Origin: Prorocentrum cordatum
Lineage: Eukaryota; Sar; Dinophyceae; Prorocentrales; Prorocentraceae
Length of the DNA stretch: 64,000 nucleotides
NCBI GenBank assembly: GCA_963575745.1
Contig: CAUYUJ010003991.1
Span: forward strand, 62,001 to 126,000
Direction of reading: 5' to 3'
Position numbers and translations under genes: made by a program. The notes below the pieces were generated by a model. The model was not told where the DNA came from and ran no database searches. It worked only from the letters and a program-made list of their open reading frames with translations. This document shows positions 21,364 to 30,546 of this stretch, piece by piece. Within the stretch, counting starts at the first letter, position 1. The number at the start of each line of letters is the position of its first letter.

Positions 21364-22570
21364 CGCCGCAACCTAGTTTTGCGCCGCTCCTGCCACGCAG
21401 CAGTCTCCACGGCGGACTTGTACGCCTCGTGCGTCGGGAAAGACGCGGGACTCAAAGGCGCTCGTGGAGGCGCGCGCCCCTCGCGATCACCAACGCGGCT
21501 CACCTTCGCGGCCCCGGCAGCGTGACCTACTAAGACGTAAGTGGCGCCCCTCGCCCAAGCCGCGTTGTTGAGCGCAGCTTGGCGTTGCAGACGAGTGGCG
21601 TTACCCCCAAACCAGGGCGGCCTAAGCCACGTGCTTCTGGCGGCCTGCTCCACAGCGTCTGCTAGCCCGGCAAATCCGAAATACTTTCGAGCGCGGACGC
21701 CCATTTGTCCCCAGACGTCCAGGATACCCGCCTACTGCCTGCAGACCACGAAAGGGCCGGGGAGAAGGGAACGTCGACCTGGACAAGCTTGTGGTCCGAT
21801 CGGCCCACAAACTTATCAAAGACAGACACAGGAAGGCAAGCTTCGCTTGGGCAGGCCCCAAGAACAGATCAATCGTTGCGCCAGAATCGCGAGTAGGCAT
21901 AGAGGGGTTGTAAGCGCGAAGCCCTGCGTCATCGAGCAACGCCTGGATCTCGCGATCTGGGGCTCTCTGTCGACAACGGGGGCAGAGGCACCGAACGGCG
22001 TGGTAAGCGCAGCACGAAAAGTGGAGGTCCGCATCACCCCCGAGAAGCAGGCGAGCAGCAGGAAAGCGATGTCGCAACAGCCGCACATGGGCAACGATGG
22101 ACGCCCAAGTGTCCCGGCCCCCGCCGTGGACAGGGTACATTGCGCAGAGGACGGCGCGAGAGGTGGTCTCATCGCCTGCGCCCCACAGCTCAAACCACTG
22201 TCCGCGAGTGCTGGAGATTTAGGGGAGTGGCCAGAAAGCATGCTCCAGATCAGGGCGCAGAAACAAGCCAACGGAGTCCCCGCCAGAGGACGCGGGCCCT
22301 TCCCACAGAAAAGTGAGCCAGGTGGCAAAAAGGCGCCGGCTGGAAAACGCGCGCCTGGAAGAATGCACGCGTCGACATCCCGCTCGACCAGCGCGTGCGC
22401 GACGGCTCCAAGCCGCCACTCGAGCAACATATCCGAGCCTAGTTGCTGGAAGCTCGTGGGTCCCGGGTGGGGGATTGCCAAGCGCAGGCTGGATTTCGTG
22501 GAGGGGCCTGGCCGACGCCCGTACTCACTTGCTCCGACAACTGACGAGTGCAAGCCGCCTACGGACAGGG
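21320..22570 (-). pseudogene. AP-endonuclease (exonuclease-endonuclease-phosphatase) remnant
   Basis: It cuts target DNA for LINE insertion in intact elements. From N to C: VERDVDACILPGARFP (about 22405-22360; expected strand with a catalytic Glu, here altered), GDSVGLFLRPD, VLCAMYPVHGGGRDTW (about 22155-22110), LLLGGDADLHF (about 22050-22020, the GDxN site with Asp for Asn), SGATIDLFLG (about 21885-21857) and GRSDHKLVQVDVPF (about 21806-21765, the SDH site). A Cys-rich stretch (CCAYHAVRCLCPRCR) is inserted after GDAD. At least three frame changes occur, so it is inactive. It continues into a linker (ARSTWLRPPWFGG, PASFPTHEAYKSAVE) before the RT deletion. Confidence 0.7.
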
Positions 22571-22759
22571 AGGCAACTGGCGATCCAGTCGCCGGATTTG
22601 CTTCCAGCGTTGAGACAATCTCCCTGCGTAGAAACTGCTCGAGCTCTTCGGCGATTGCCCACAACAAAGACGTTTCAGTGCCCGCTTGCCGAGTGACCTC
22701 AAGCGGGGGTGGCGGCGCTAGCTCTAGTAAAGCCTATGCATCTACCAGTGCGGCCGTCT

Positions 22760-23530
22760 GCTCACAACGCCGGTTCCCTACCGCCGCCCAACGGATAACT
22801 TTATCTCGCAGTGGCGCGAGCACCCGCTCAACCTGATGCCGCCGAGCAGCCCGCGGGCCCGCCTCCATTGGGTCCGCGGGCGAGGGCGCCGGCGGGGACG
22901 ACCGACGGGGCCTGCTCGCTGGGCCCGCTCGCCCGAGCTTGGTGGCAGCACGCGGCGGCAGAGGGCACGAGAACGGAGAGGGCGACCGAAGGAGAGACAA
23001 AGCAAGACCGCCGGCATCGCACGGGCATGCGCGAGCGTTCCGTGGCCTTGCTCCATGGATGGCAAACGCGTGCTCCAATTGACAAGAAACGCGGAAACAA
23101 AACAAAAGACAACGAGAAGGGCGAACAAGAGACTAGACAGCAGGACCTCCTCCCAAGCGCCACCATCTTCGTGGACCCCTCCCAACAGCACAGGTCCCAC
23201 CAGAAAAACAAGGAGAGAACGACAAAGTAGGGTGACAAAAAACAAGCTTTGTGCCACGAGACCAAACGACGACGACGACGACGACGACGAAGACGACGAG
23301 GGAGGCGAAGGCGACGAAAGGCGACGGCAACGCCGGCGAGGCAGGCCGACAGATTTGCAGGAGCGCAGCGCCGTCATGCAAAAATGGCGGCCGGCATTTT
23401 CAACCTTAGAAGGCGACAGGAGAACAAGGCGGCAAGATGGCAGCAACGCCGGCGAGGCAGGCCGACAGATTTGCAAGAGCGCAGCGCCGTCTTGCAAAAA
23501 TGGCGGCTGGCGCTTCCAACCTGAGAGGAC
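22760..23530. repeat. GAC tract and 117-bp tandem duplication inside the dead LINE
   Basis: A (GAC)n tract at about 23268-23290 precedes two copies of a unit sharing CGCCGGCGAGGCAGGCCGAC, AGATTTGCARGAGCGCAGCG and CAAAAATGGCGGC, starting at about 23329 and 23446. Confidence 0.8.
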
Positions 23531-23780
23531 GACGTGGGAACCAGGGGCAAGAGTAATCGAGGGGTCACAAGCTCTACCATTTTTTTTCCAAGCGCATCGC
23601 GTGCCCCCTGCCGCCTGTCAAGGAGCCGCCGCTGACAACCGATTTAATCAGGCACTACCCTGGAGCATGGCAACGACCGCTCCTGCAGGAGCATGCGCGG
23701 AAGGCCCCGCGGCCTCCGCCCCATCCCACTGCCGACGCCGCCGCCGCTTAGAAGGCTGCCGTCAGGTACGCGCCGAGCGT

Positions 23781-25286
23781 CTACGCAAGCGGAGGAAAAA
23801 GGCAGGAGCAGAGAACAGGACAAGCGGGGGGGGGGGAGGGGGCAAAATATCTGAGCGCGATGCACCCCGGGACCCGACGCCTGCCGAGCAAGTCGCCCAC
23901 TGACCGCCGGATAGGCCTGCGCTGGGCACCCGGGGCCGGAACGCGCACTGGAGCCGCAGCAGACTTAATGTCCGCTGCGTGGCCGAGGAACAGCAACAGC
24001 TGATCTAAGCAAGCTTCACATGCACCTCGGTTGCCCTGAACTACGATCTTACCCTGGCGCTTGTTTTGTAATTGCATCGTAAGCTTAAAAACTGAAGACG
24101 TCTTCCAGGTGACTTCGAAGCCTGGCTGGTCAAAGTCGCCCGAAACGGTTGCAAAGGGCGGTGCCACGTCGGGGCCCGCGCGAGGGCCACCCAACAGCAC
24201 TTCGACCCCCATTGCGCGAACCAAATCATAGAGGTCAGACTGGCTAGGGCACCGCACTAAAAAATTAGCCTGCATGGACACTCTGCCGTCTACGCTGTCG
24301 CCTACAACGTCACGCAGGCGCTGGCGCCAAGCGCCGATAGCTTCGTTGTGCTCCTCGATTGTAGTCAACTTGGCCAGGGACCTGGCGCGCACAAGTGAAC
24401 CCGCTGGCATGACGGAGCCCAGCGCAGGAGGGGCCCACGGCGCCGACCGAACAGCAACCGCCGACCCCCCCTGGGGCGCGGGCGCGGCAGCAGGCACAAG
24501 CTGGCGTGGAGAGCCCGCACGCCCGGCTACACTGGCAGGGTTAAAAGGTTGGGGGGCAGCAGGAGCATGGCGCGCTGGCTCCACCACTGCTGACCGCGGC
24601 GGCGCCACTCCTCCAACTGGCGGCAGGTGCTGGGACAACGCGGCCAAGCGCTTTTTCAGGGCAGAAGTGCGAGCGAGCTTCTGGGCAACCTCAGACGGGA
24701 CACCACGCGAGACTACGTTCGTTTCCCGACGCATCCACACTTTACCGCCAGCAGGGCTTGCAAATTCGCCCCACAAGACTGGAGTCGCTTGCAGCACATT
24801 CAACTCTGCCTTGATAGCTTGAAGCCCCAGGTGCTGCTGGGAAGCGCGCTGCTGGGAAGGGCCCCCGAGCGCTGCCAAGCCCACTGTGAGGGGCGCGGGG
24901 TCTGGGTAAGTCCACTGCGTCTGCCCAGAGGCGCGATGCTGATAGTACAGAGCACCAGGGAAATCGCGCCTGGACCCCCACCCGATCGGTAAAGGAGGCG
25001 GGCTCGCTTGCGGAGGACCAGGTGACGGCGGGCACGCCCCCGCAGGGGATCTAGCGGGCGACGAGCGCGCGTGAGCAGGCAGCGCTCCCTCGACCACTCC
25101 CACACGCGGCGGGGGCGGGGGTGGCGGCGGCGGCAGCGGCGACGGCGGCGCTGCCCCATGCCAGCCATCGGGAGGAGAGTATGAGCTCAGGGAGCGGGCT
25201 GGCCTCAGGGTCGCTGGCGGGCGCTCCACGCAGGCCTTGCCTGTCGTGCCTCCGACGATGGTGAAGTCACCAGGCGGCAGGCCCAA
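23781..25286 (-). CDS. WW-domain, proline-rich LINE ORF (5'-truncated)
   Basis: An open frame of about 500 codons with no ATG near its upstream edge. It begins beside the poly(A) end of the adjacent LINE, so its true start has probably been cut off. A polyproline run at residues 50-60 is followed by a WW domain at about 99-130 (W103, YY114-115, W125, P128; core GALYYQHRASGQTQWTYPDP). WW domains bind proline-rich ligands, so self-association is possible. A middle region (about 310-430) contains regular secondary-structure-like sequence (FLVRCPSQSDLYDLVRAMGV, IVVQGNRGACEACLDQLLLF) resembling the nucleic-acid-binding ORF1 part of LINEs by position only. The last 40-50 residues look shifted. Function as the ORF1-type protein is inferred. 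Confidence 0.6.
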   Translation of the reverse strand: MGLPPGDFTIVGGTTGKACVERPPATLRPARSLSSYSPPDGWHGAAPPSPLPPPPPPPPPRVGVVEGALPAHARSSPARSPAGACPPSPGPPQASPPPLPIGWGSRRDFPGALYYQHRASGQTQWTYPDPAPLTVGLAALGGPSQQRASQQHLGLQAIKAELNVLQATPVLWGEFASPAGGKVWMRRETNVVSRGVPSEVAQKLARTSALKKRLAALSQHLPPVGGVAPPRSAVVEPARHAPAAPQPFNPASVAGRAGSPRQLVPAAAPAPQGGSAVAVRSAPWAPPALGSVMPAGSLVRARSLAKLTTIEEHNEAIGAWRQRLRDVVGDSVDGRVSMQANFLVRCPSQSDLYDLVRAMGVEVLLGGPRAGPDVAPPFATVSGDFDQPGFEVTWKTSSVFKLTMQLQNKRQGKIVVQGNRGACEACLDQLLLFLGHAADIKSAAAPVRVPAPGAQRRPIRRSVGDLLGRRRVPGCIALRYFAPSPPPACPVLCSCLFPPLA

Positions 25287-25307
25287 CGATCCCCCAGGCG
25301 GACTGCC

Positions 25308-25342
25308 TTTTTTTTTTCTTTTTTTTTTTTTTTTTTTTTTTT
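25308..25342 (-). other. Poly(A) tail of the RING-RT-RLE LINE (T-run on plus strand)
   Basis: A 35-base T run with one C at 25318. On the minus strand this is an A-tail at the 3' side of the LINE that lies at higher coordinates. The WW-ORF frame begins immediately beyond it, as expected if the LINE was retrotransposed into the older element. Confidence 0.7.
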
Positions 25343-26090
25343 CCTCCCCCTTCCTTACCCCAAGGCTGCCGCGTCCCCTTGCGGCCAGTGCGGACCCCCC
25401 GCGCGCCCACGGTGAGTGTGGGGCGGGGGCGCGCCCCGAAGGAGCGGGGGGTTTTCGGCCGAAGCCAGGGCAACCCCGAACCTCCCGCCAGCTAGCCGCC
25501 CCGCCGGGGGCCTCCCGCTCAGCTGCCCCAAGCCCCTCGGCGCCCCAGGAGCGCCCGGGGCGCCCTCGGCCAGCCGCCGCCAGCCGCCGCCGCCAGCCGG
25601 CGCCTTGTGCCGCGGCGCCCGGCCCGTCGCCGCCAGTCGCCGGCCGGCCGCTCGTCGCAGCGCCGCGCCGCCGGGCCTGCCGCCGCCAGCCGGTGCCGCC
25701 GCCGCCGCCCTCGGGGCGGCGCTGGCGGCGCAGCTTTCGGCCTCCGCGCGGCCGCGCCGCCGCGGGCCGCCGCGCTTCGCCGCGGCGCCTGGCCCGTCGC
25801 CGCCTGCCGCAGGTCGGCCGCAGGCCGCCGCGCCTCGCCGCCGGTCCTGCCGCCGCTGGTCGCCGCGCCCGCCGCCGCAGGTCGCTGGGCAGAGGGTTGT
25901 GGCTTAGGAGGGCTGAATCCTCCCCCCTCTGCCCGTGCGCGTACCTGCGGCGGCGCTGCGCCTCGCGGGGGTGCGTTCGCCCTCCGCGCCGCCGCGCTGC
26001 CTCGGGCCAGCGCCAGCGTCTCCTCCGCCGCCTCCGCCGCCGCCGCCGCCTCCTCCTCCTCTGTGCTGCTGGCTGCTGTCGGGGTGCTGC
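25343..26090. repeat. GC-rich CGCCGC tract
   Basis: Dense CCGCCGC/GCGGCG words inside the distal 3' region of the LINE. Its translations are Ala/Pro/Arg-rich on both strands, with no domain. Confidence 0.7.
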
Positions 26091-28690
26091 CAGTCGCCGT
26101 GCTGCCCCTGGTCCTGGTGGTGCTGGTCGCCGTGGTGGTGCTGGTCGTAGTGGTGCTGGTCGCCGTGGTGGTGCTGGTCGCCGTAGTGGTGCTGGTCGTG
26201 GTGGTCCTCCTGGTCGCGGTGGTGCTGGTCGTGGTGGTGCTGGTCGCAGTGGTGGTGCTGGTCGCCGTGGTGGTGCTGGTCGCCGTGGTAGTGCTGGTCG
26301 TGGTGGTCCTCCTGGTCGTGGTGGTGCTGGTCGCCGTGGTGGTGCGGGTCGTAGTGGTGCTGGTCGCCGTAGTGGTGCTGGTCGCCGTGGTGGTGCTGGT
26401 CGTGGTGGTCCTCCTGGTCGTGGTGGTGCCGGTCGTAGTGGTGCTGGTCGTGGTGGTGCTGGTCGCCGTGGTGGTGCTGGTCGTAGTGGTGCTGGTCGCC
26501 GTGGTGGTGCTGGTCGCCGTGGTGGTGCTGGTCGTGGTGGTCCTCCTGGTCGTGGGGCTGGTCGTGGTGGTGCTGGTCGCTGTGGTGGTGCTGATCGCCG
26601 TGGTGGTGCTGGCCGTGGGCGTGGTGGTGCTGGTCGTGGTGGTAGTGGTAGTGGTCCTCTGGCCGTGGTCGTGCTGGTCGTGGTGGTGGTGGTGCTGGTC
26701 GTGCTGGCCGTGGTCGTGCTGGCCGTGGTCGTGGTGGTGCCGGTCGTGGTGGTCGTGGTGGTCCTCCTGGCCGTGGTCGCGCTGGTCGTGGTGGTGGTCG
26801 CCGTGGTGGTGCTGGTCGTGGTGCTGGTCGTGGTGGTTCTCCTGGTCGTGGTGATGCTGGTGGTGGTGCTGGTCGCTGTGGTGGTGCGTAGTCGTGGTGC
26901 TGGTCGCCGTGGTGGTGCTGGTCGTGGTGGTGCTGGTCGCCGTGGTGGTGCTGGTCGTGGTAGCCCTCCTGGTCGTGGTGGTGCTGGTCGCAGTGGTGCT
27001 GGTCGCCGTGGTGATGCTGGTCGCCGTGTTGGTGCTGGTCGCCGTGGTGGTCCTCCTGGTCGTGGTGGTGCTGGTCGTGGTGGTGCTGGTCGCCGTGGTG
27101 GTGCCGGTCGCCGTGGTGGTGCTGGCCGTGGGCGTGGTGGTGCTGATCGTGGTGGTGGTGGTCATAGTGGTCCTCTGGCCGTGGTCGTGCTGGTCGTGGT
27201 GGTGGTGGTGCTGGTCGTGCTGGCCGTGGTCGTGGTGGTCGTGGTCGCCGTGGTGCTGGTCGTGGCGGTGGTCGTAGTGCTCCTCCTGGCCGTGGTCGCG
27301 CTTGTCGTGGTGCTGGTCGCCGTGTTGGTGCTGGTCGTGGTGGTCCTCCTGGTCGTGGTGGTGCTGCTCGTGGTGGTGCTGGTCGCCGTGGTGGTGCGTA
27401 GTCGCGGTGCTGGTCGTGGAGGTGGTGCTGGTCGCCGTGGTAGTGCTGGTCGCCGTGGTGGTGCTGGTCGTGGTAGTCCTCCTGGTCGTGGTGGTGCTGG
27501 CCGTGGTGGTGCTGGTCGCTGTGGTGGTGCCGGTCGCCGTGTTGGTGCTGGTCGTGGTGGTGCTGGTCGCCGTGGTGGTGCTGGTCGCCGCGGTGGCGCT
27601 GGTCGCCGTGGTGGTCCTCCTGGTCGTGGTGGTGCCGGTCGAGGTGGTGCTGGCCGCCGTGGTGGTGCCGGTCGCTGTAGTGGTGCCGGCCGTGGTCGTG
27701 GTGGTGCTGGTCTTGGTAGTGGTGGTCGTCGTGGTGGTCCTCTGGCCGTGGTCGTGCTGGTCGTGGTGGTGGTGGTGCTGGTCGTGCTGGCCGTGGTCGT
27801 GCTGGCCGTGGTCGTGCTGGCCGCGGTCGTGGTGGTCGTGGTGGTCCTCCTGGCCGTGGTCGCGCTGGTCGTGGTGGTGGTCGCCGTGGTGGTGCTGGTC
27901 GTGGTGCTGGTCGTGGTGGTTCTCCTGGTCGTGGTGGTGCTGGTGGTGGTGCTGGTCGCTGTGGTGGTGCGTAATCGTGGTGCTGGTCGCCGTGGTGGTG
28001 CTGGTCGCCGTAGTGGTGCTGGTCGTGGTGGTCCTCCTGGTCATGGTGGTGCTGGCCGTGGTGGTGCTGGTCGCTGTGGTGGTGCCGGTCGCCGTGGTGG
28101 TGCTGGTCGTGGTGGTGCTGGTCGCCGTGGTGGTGCTGTTCGCCGTGGTGGCGCTGGTCGCCGTGGTGGTCCTCCTGGTCGTGGTGGTGCTGGTCGAGGT
28201 GGTGCTGGCCGCCGTGGTGGTGCCGGTCGCTGTGGTGGTGCCGGCCGTGGTCGTGGTGGTGCTGGTCTTGGTGGTGGTGGTCGTCGTGGTGGTCCTCTGG
28301 CCGTGGTCGTGCTGGTCGTGCTGGTGGTGGTGCTGGTCGTGCTGGCAGCAGTCGTGCTGGCCGCGGTCGTGGTTGTGGTCGTGGCGGTCCTCCTGGCCGT
28401 AGTCGCGCTGGTCGTGGTGGTGGTTGCCGTGTTGGTGCTGGTCGTGGTGGTCCTCCTGGTCGTGGTGGTGCTGGGCGTGGTGGTGCTGGTCGCTGTGGTG
28501 GCGCGTAGTCGTGGTGCAGGTCGCCGTGGTGGGGCTGGTCGCCGTGGTGCTGGTCGCCGTGGTGGTGCTGGTCGTGGTGGTCCTTCTCCTCCTCCTCCTG
28601 GTCGTCGTGGTCGTCGTCGTGCTGGTGGAGGTGCTGTTCGTAGTTGTGCTAGTGGTGGTGGCGGTGGTTGTGGTGCTGTTCACAGTAGCT
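26090..28690. repeat. GTGGTGCTGGTCGCC minisatellite, about four ~550-bp higher-order units
   Basis: The basic word is GTGGTGCTGGTCGCCGTG with GTC/GTT/CTC variants. It reads as Val-Leu-Ala, Gly-Ala-Gly-Arg or Trp-Ser on the plus strand and Thr-Ser-Ala or His-Asp-Gln on the minus strand, keeping six frames open and giving spurious frames over 1,000 codons. A landmark GGTGCGTAGTCG-like word recurs at about 26884, 27395, 27966 and 28498, and a CTGGCCGTGGTCGTGCTGG cluster at about 26660, 27178, 27741 and 28300. It lies after the LINE stop codon, so it is 3' UTR. Confidence 0.85.
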
Positions 28691-28763
28691 CTGCTGTCGG
28701 CGTTCCTGCGAGCTGCTGTGCCCCGCCCTGCCCGCGCGCGCCCCCACGCGGGGGCCGGTGCTC

Positions 28764-30546
28764 TCAGGGGAGCGCCGACAGAACGTCCCCTCGCCAGGGA
28801 TTCTCCCCGTCTGTCGCTAGCGTTTCAGAGGGCACGTCCTCGAGCAGGCTCGCGGCCAGGGCGTCGTGGATGGCGTACGCCAACATGCCGCTCCACCTGT
28901 GCAGCAGCGCGGTCGCAAGCGATCCTCGCAGCGCCGCCGGCGCGCTCCTCGCCCGGGCGCGGGCCAGGGTAACGAGGAGCTTGTACGCCTCCTCGTCCCA
29001 GCGGCCGCCCGTCTCTGCTCCGGCTACGAGCAGGTAGCCCCGCCGCGAGCCCACCAGCTCAGGGTAAGTCGTTTGCTTGCGGCGCCTCGCCCGTTTCAGC
29101 GCGAGTCCTGGGCGGAGCCTCCGCGCAATCGGCCTGCCGGTGGCCCTCAGCGGGGATACGATGCAGGCGTCGATGGCGAGCTGCCTGCCGTGGTAGGCAG
29201 GGAGGCCGTTGGCCACCACCTCGATGCGGCGCCCGTCGTTGGCGGCAATGCCCGGGAGGTTCATGTCGCGCAGGAACACGTCGGTGCGGACACGGCCTCC
29301 TGCCTCCCGGCACACCCGGGCCCACATCCGCTCGATGGGAGCGCCGCGCTTCAGCAGGCGTCCGCTGCGGGGGCAAGCTGCTCTGTGGTCGCCTCTCTCG
29401 TCCAAGTGGGCCTGGCAGGAGCGCCCGTTGCACCTGCTTGCCGTGGCGTCCAGCGGCAAGCGGAGCCGTCTCTGGAGCAGTGCCCGGAAGCGCTCTGGCG
29501 TGAACGTGCTTTCTGGCGTCGAGGGGATCAGGGCCAGGTGCCGTCCGCCGCAGCGGCCTCCCTGCGAGTCGAGCATCCACTGCTGGTCGTCTGTGAGGCT
29601 CGGGAGAACGACCTCCTCCCTGTAGCGCCGCTCTCGGGCTGCGGAGGCGTGGTACTGCCATCCGTGCTTCCACTCGCCCGGCTCTGGCTCTGTCTGTTCA
29701 GGGCGCGCGCCGTCCCAGACCTCCTGCCAAGTTGGGCACGTCGCAAAGCCGTCGCGGGCGGCGGCAGCCCTCGCGCGCTCAGCTTCCTGGAGGCACGAGG
29801 CTGCGGCGCCTGTTCCGGCGAGGAGGGTGGCGGTGAGCCCCGTTGCTGCTGTAGGGTTTCTTTGTCGCAACATGGGGAGCGCGTCCGCCCAAGACGCCCA
29901 GTACGCGCACTCTGCCGTGCGCGCGGCTGACCTGAGTCCAAGGCCTCCGAGGCCGAGCGGCAGCGAGCTCACTCGGGAGAGCCTCTCTGCTTCAGCTGGC
30001 GCGGGGTCGAGGTCGAGGAGGTCGTGCAGCGCCTCCTGCAGCCCGCGGTCGTGGGCCTCGGCGTAGGACCGCGACAGCGTCGGAGGCAGCGTGCGCAGGA
30101 CGTGGTTGCACCTCGGCACCGCGCAGTACAGCAGGAGCGCCCAAGCGCACTGAAGGTCTGGCAGGTTGGGGAGTTCTTGTAGGAAGCTGCGCTCCTCGTC
30201 CGTCCTCTGCTGCGTCAGCCGGGCCGCGAACGCCGCGGTGCCCAGGGGCGTGCCAAGTACCTTGAGGCCGCGGTGCTCCTCAGGCGTGCCGGCGCCGCCA
30301 ACCCACACGTCTGTGCCCAACGACAAATGCCCTGCTGGTTCTAAGCCGCCCCGGTTCCACATGCGGCACTTGCCGAGGTTCGCCTCGATCCCTGCCCACT
30401 CGCGCATGGCAGCGGTAACCACGCGGAAAGCCTCTGTGGCGCGCTCTGGTCTGCATACAATGTAGACGTCGTCCAAGTAGGCGATCAGCGTCTCGCCCGG
30501 CTGAAGCTGCGCGCGGGCTCTCTCCAGGGCGCCATGCTGAGCCAGG
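28764..30546 (-). pseudogene. LINE reverse transcriptase (3' half) and restriction-like endonuclease
   Basis: This frame holds the RT active-site strand YLDDVYIV (two catalytic Asp), then thumb and connection sequence. A zinc site follows at C349, C354, H363 and C368 of the frame (counted from LDDVYIV), with the Cys/His run CNGRSCQAHLDERGDHRAAC. The endonuclease core comes next: GRRIEVVANGLP (E419) and RQLAIDACIVSPL (D436), with TYPEL (471) downstream. This is the C-terminal arrangement of RLE-type LINEs, where the endonuclease nicks the target and the RT primes on it. The frame runs to a stop at 28764 and lacks an initiator, because it joins the upstream frame through a one-base shift at about 30546. 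Confidence 0.75.

Larger units (their letters stand above)
20520..25286 (-). mobile_element. Decayed APE-type LINE, RT region deleted
   Basis: Read on the minus strand, the pieces occur in LINE order: a WW-domain ORF (25286-23781), an AP-endonuclease-like domain in several frames (about 22560-21790), the segment that normally follows the endonuclease (21704-21320), then the post-RT region and a Cys/His-rich tail (21264-20520). The reverse transcriptase that should lie between the last two is absent. The reading frame changes at least four times. The 5' end is cut by the poly(A) end of the neighbouring LINE, so this copy is older and dead. Confidence 0.75.

Noticed and set aside
25519-28683. 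Thousand-codon Thr/Ser/His-rich or Val/Gly-rich proteins over the GTG arrays
   Set aside because: All frames of this minisatellite are open on several registers; the translations are pure repeat and lie in a LINE 3' UTR.
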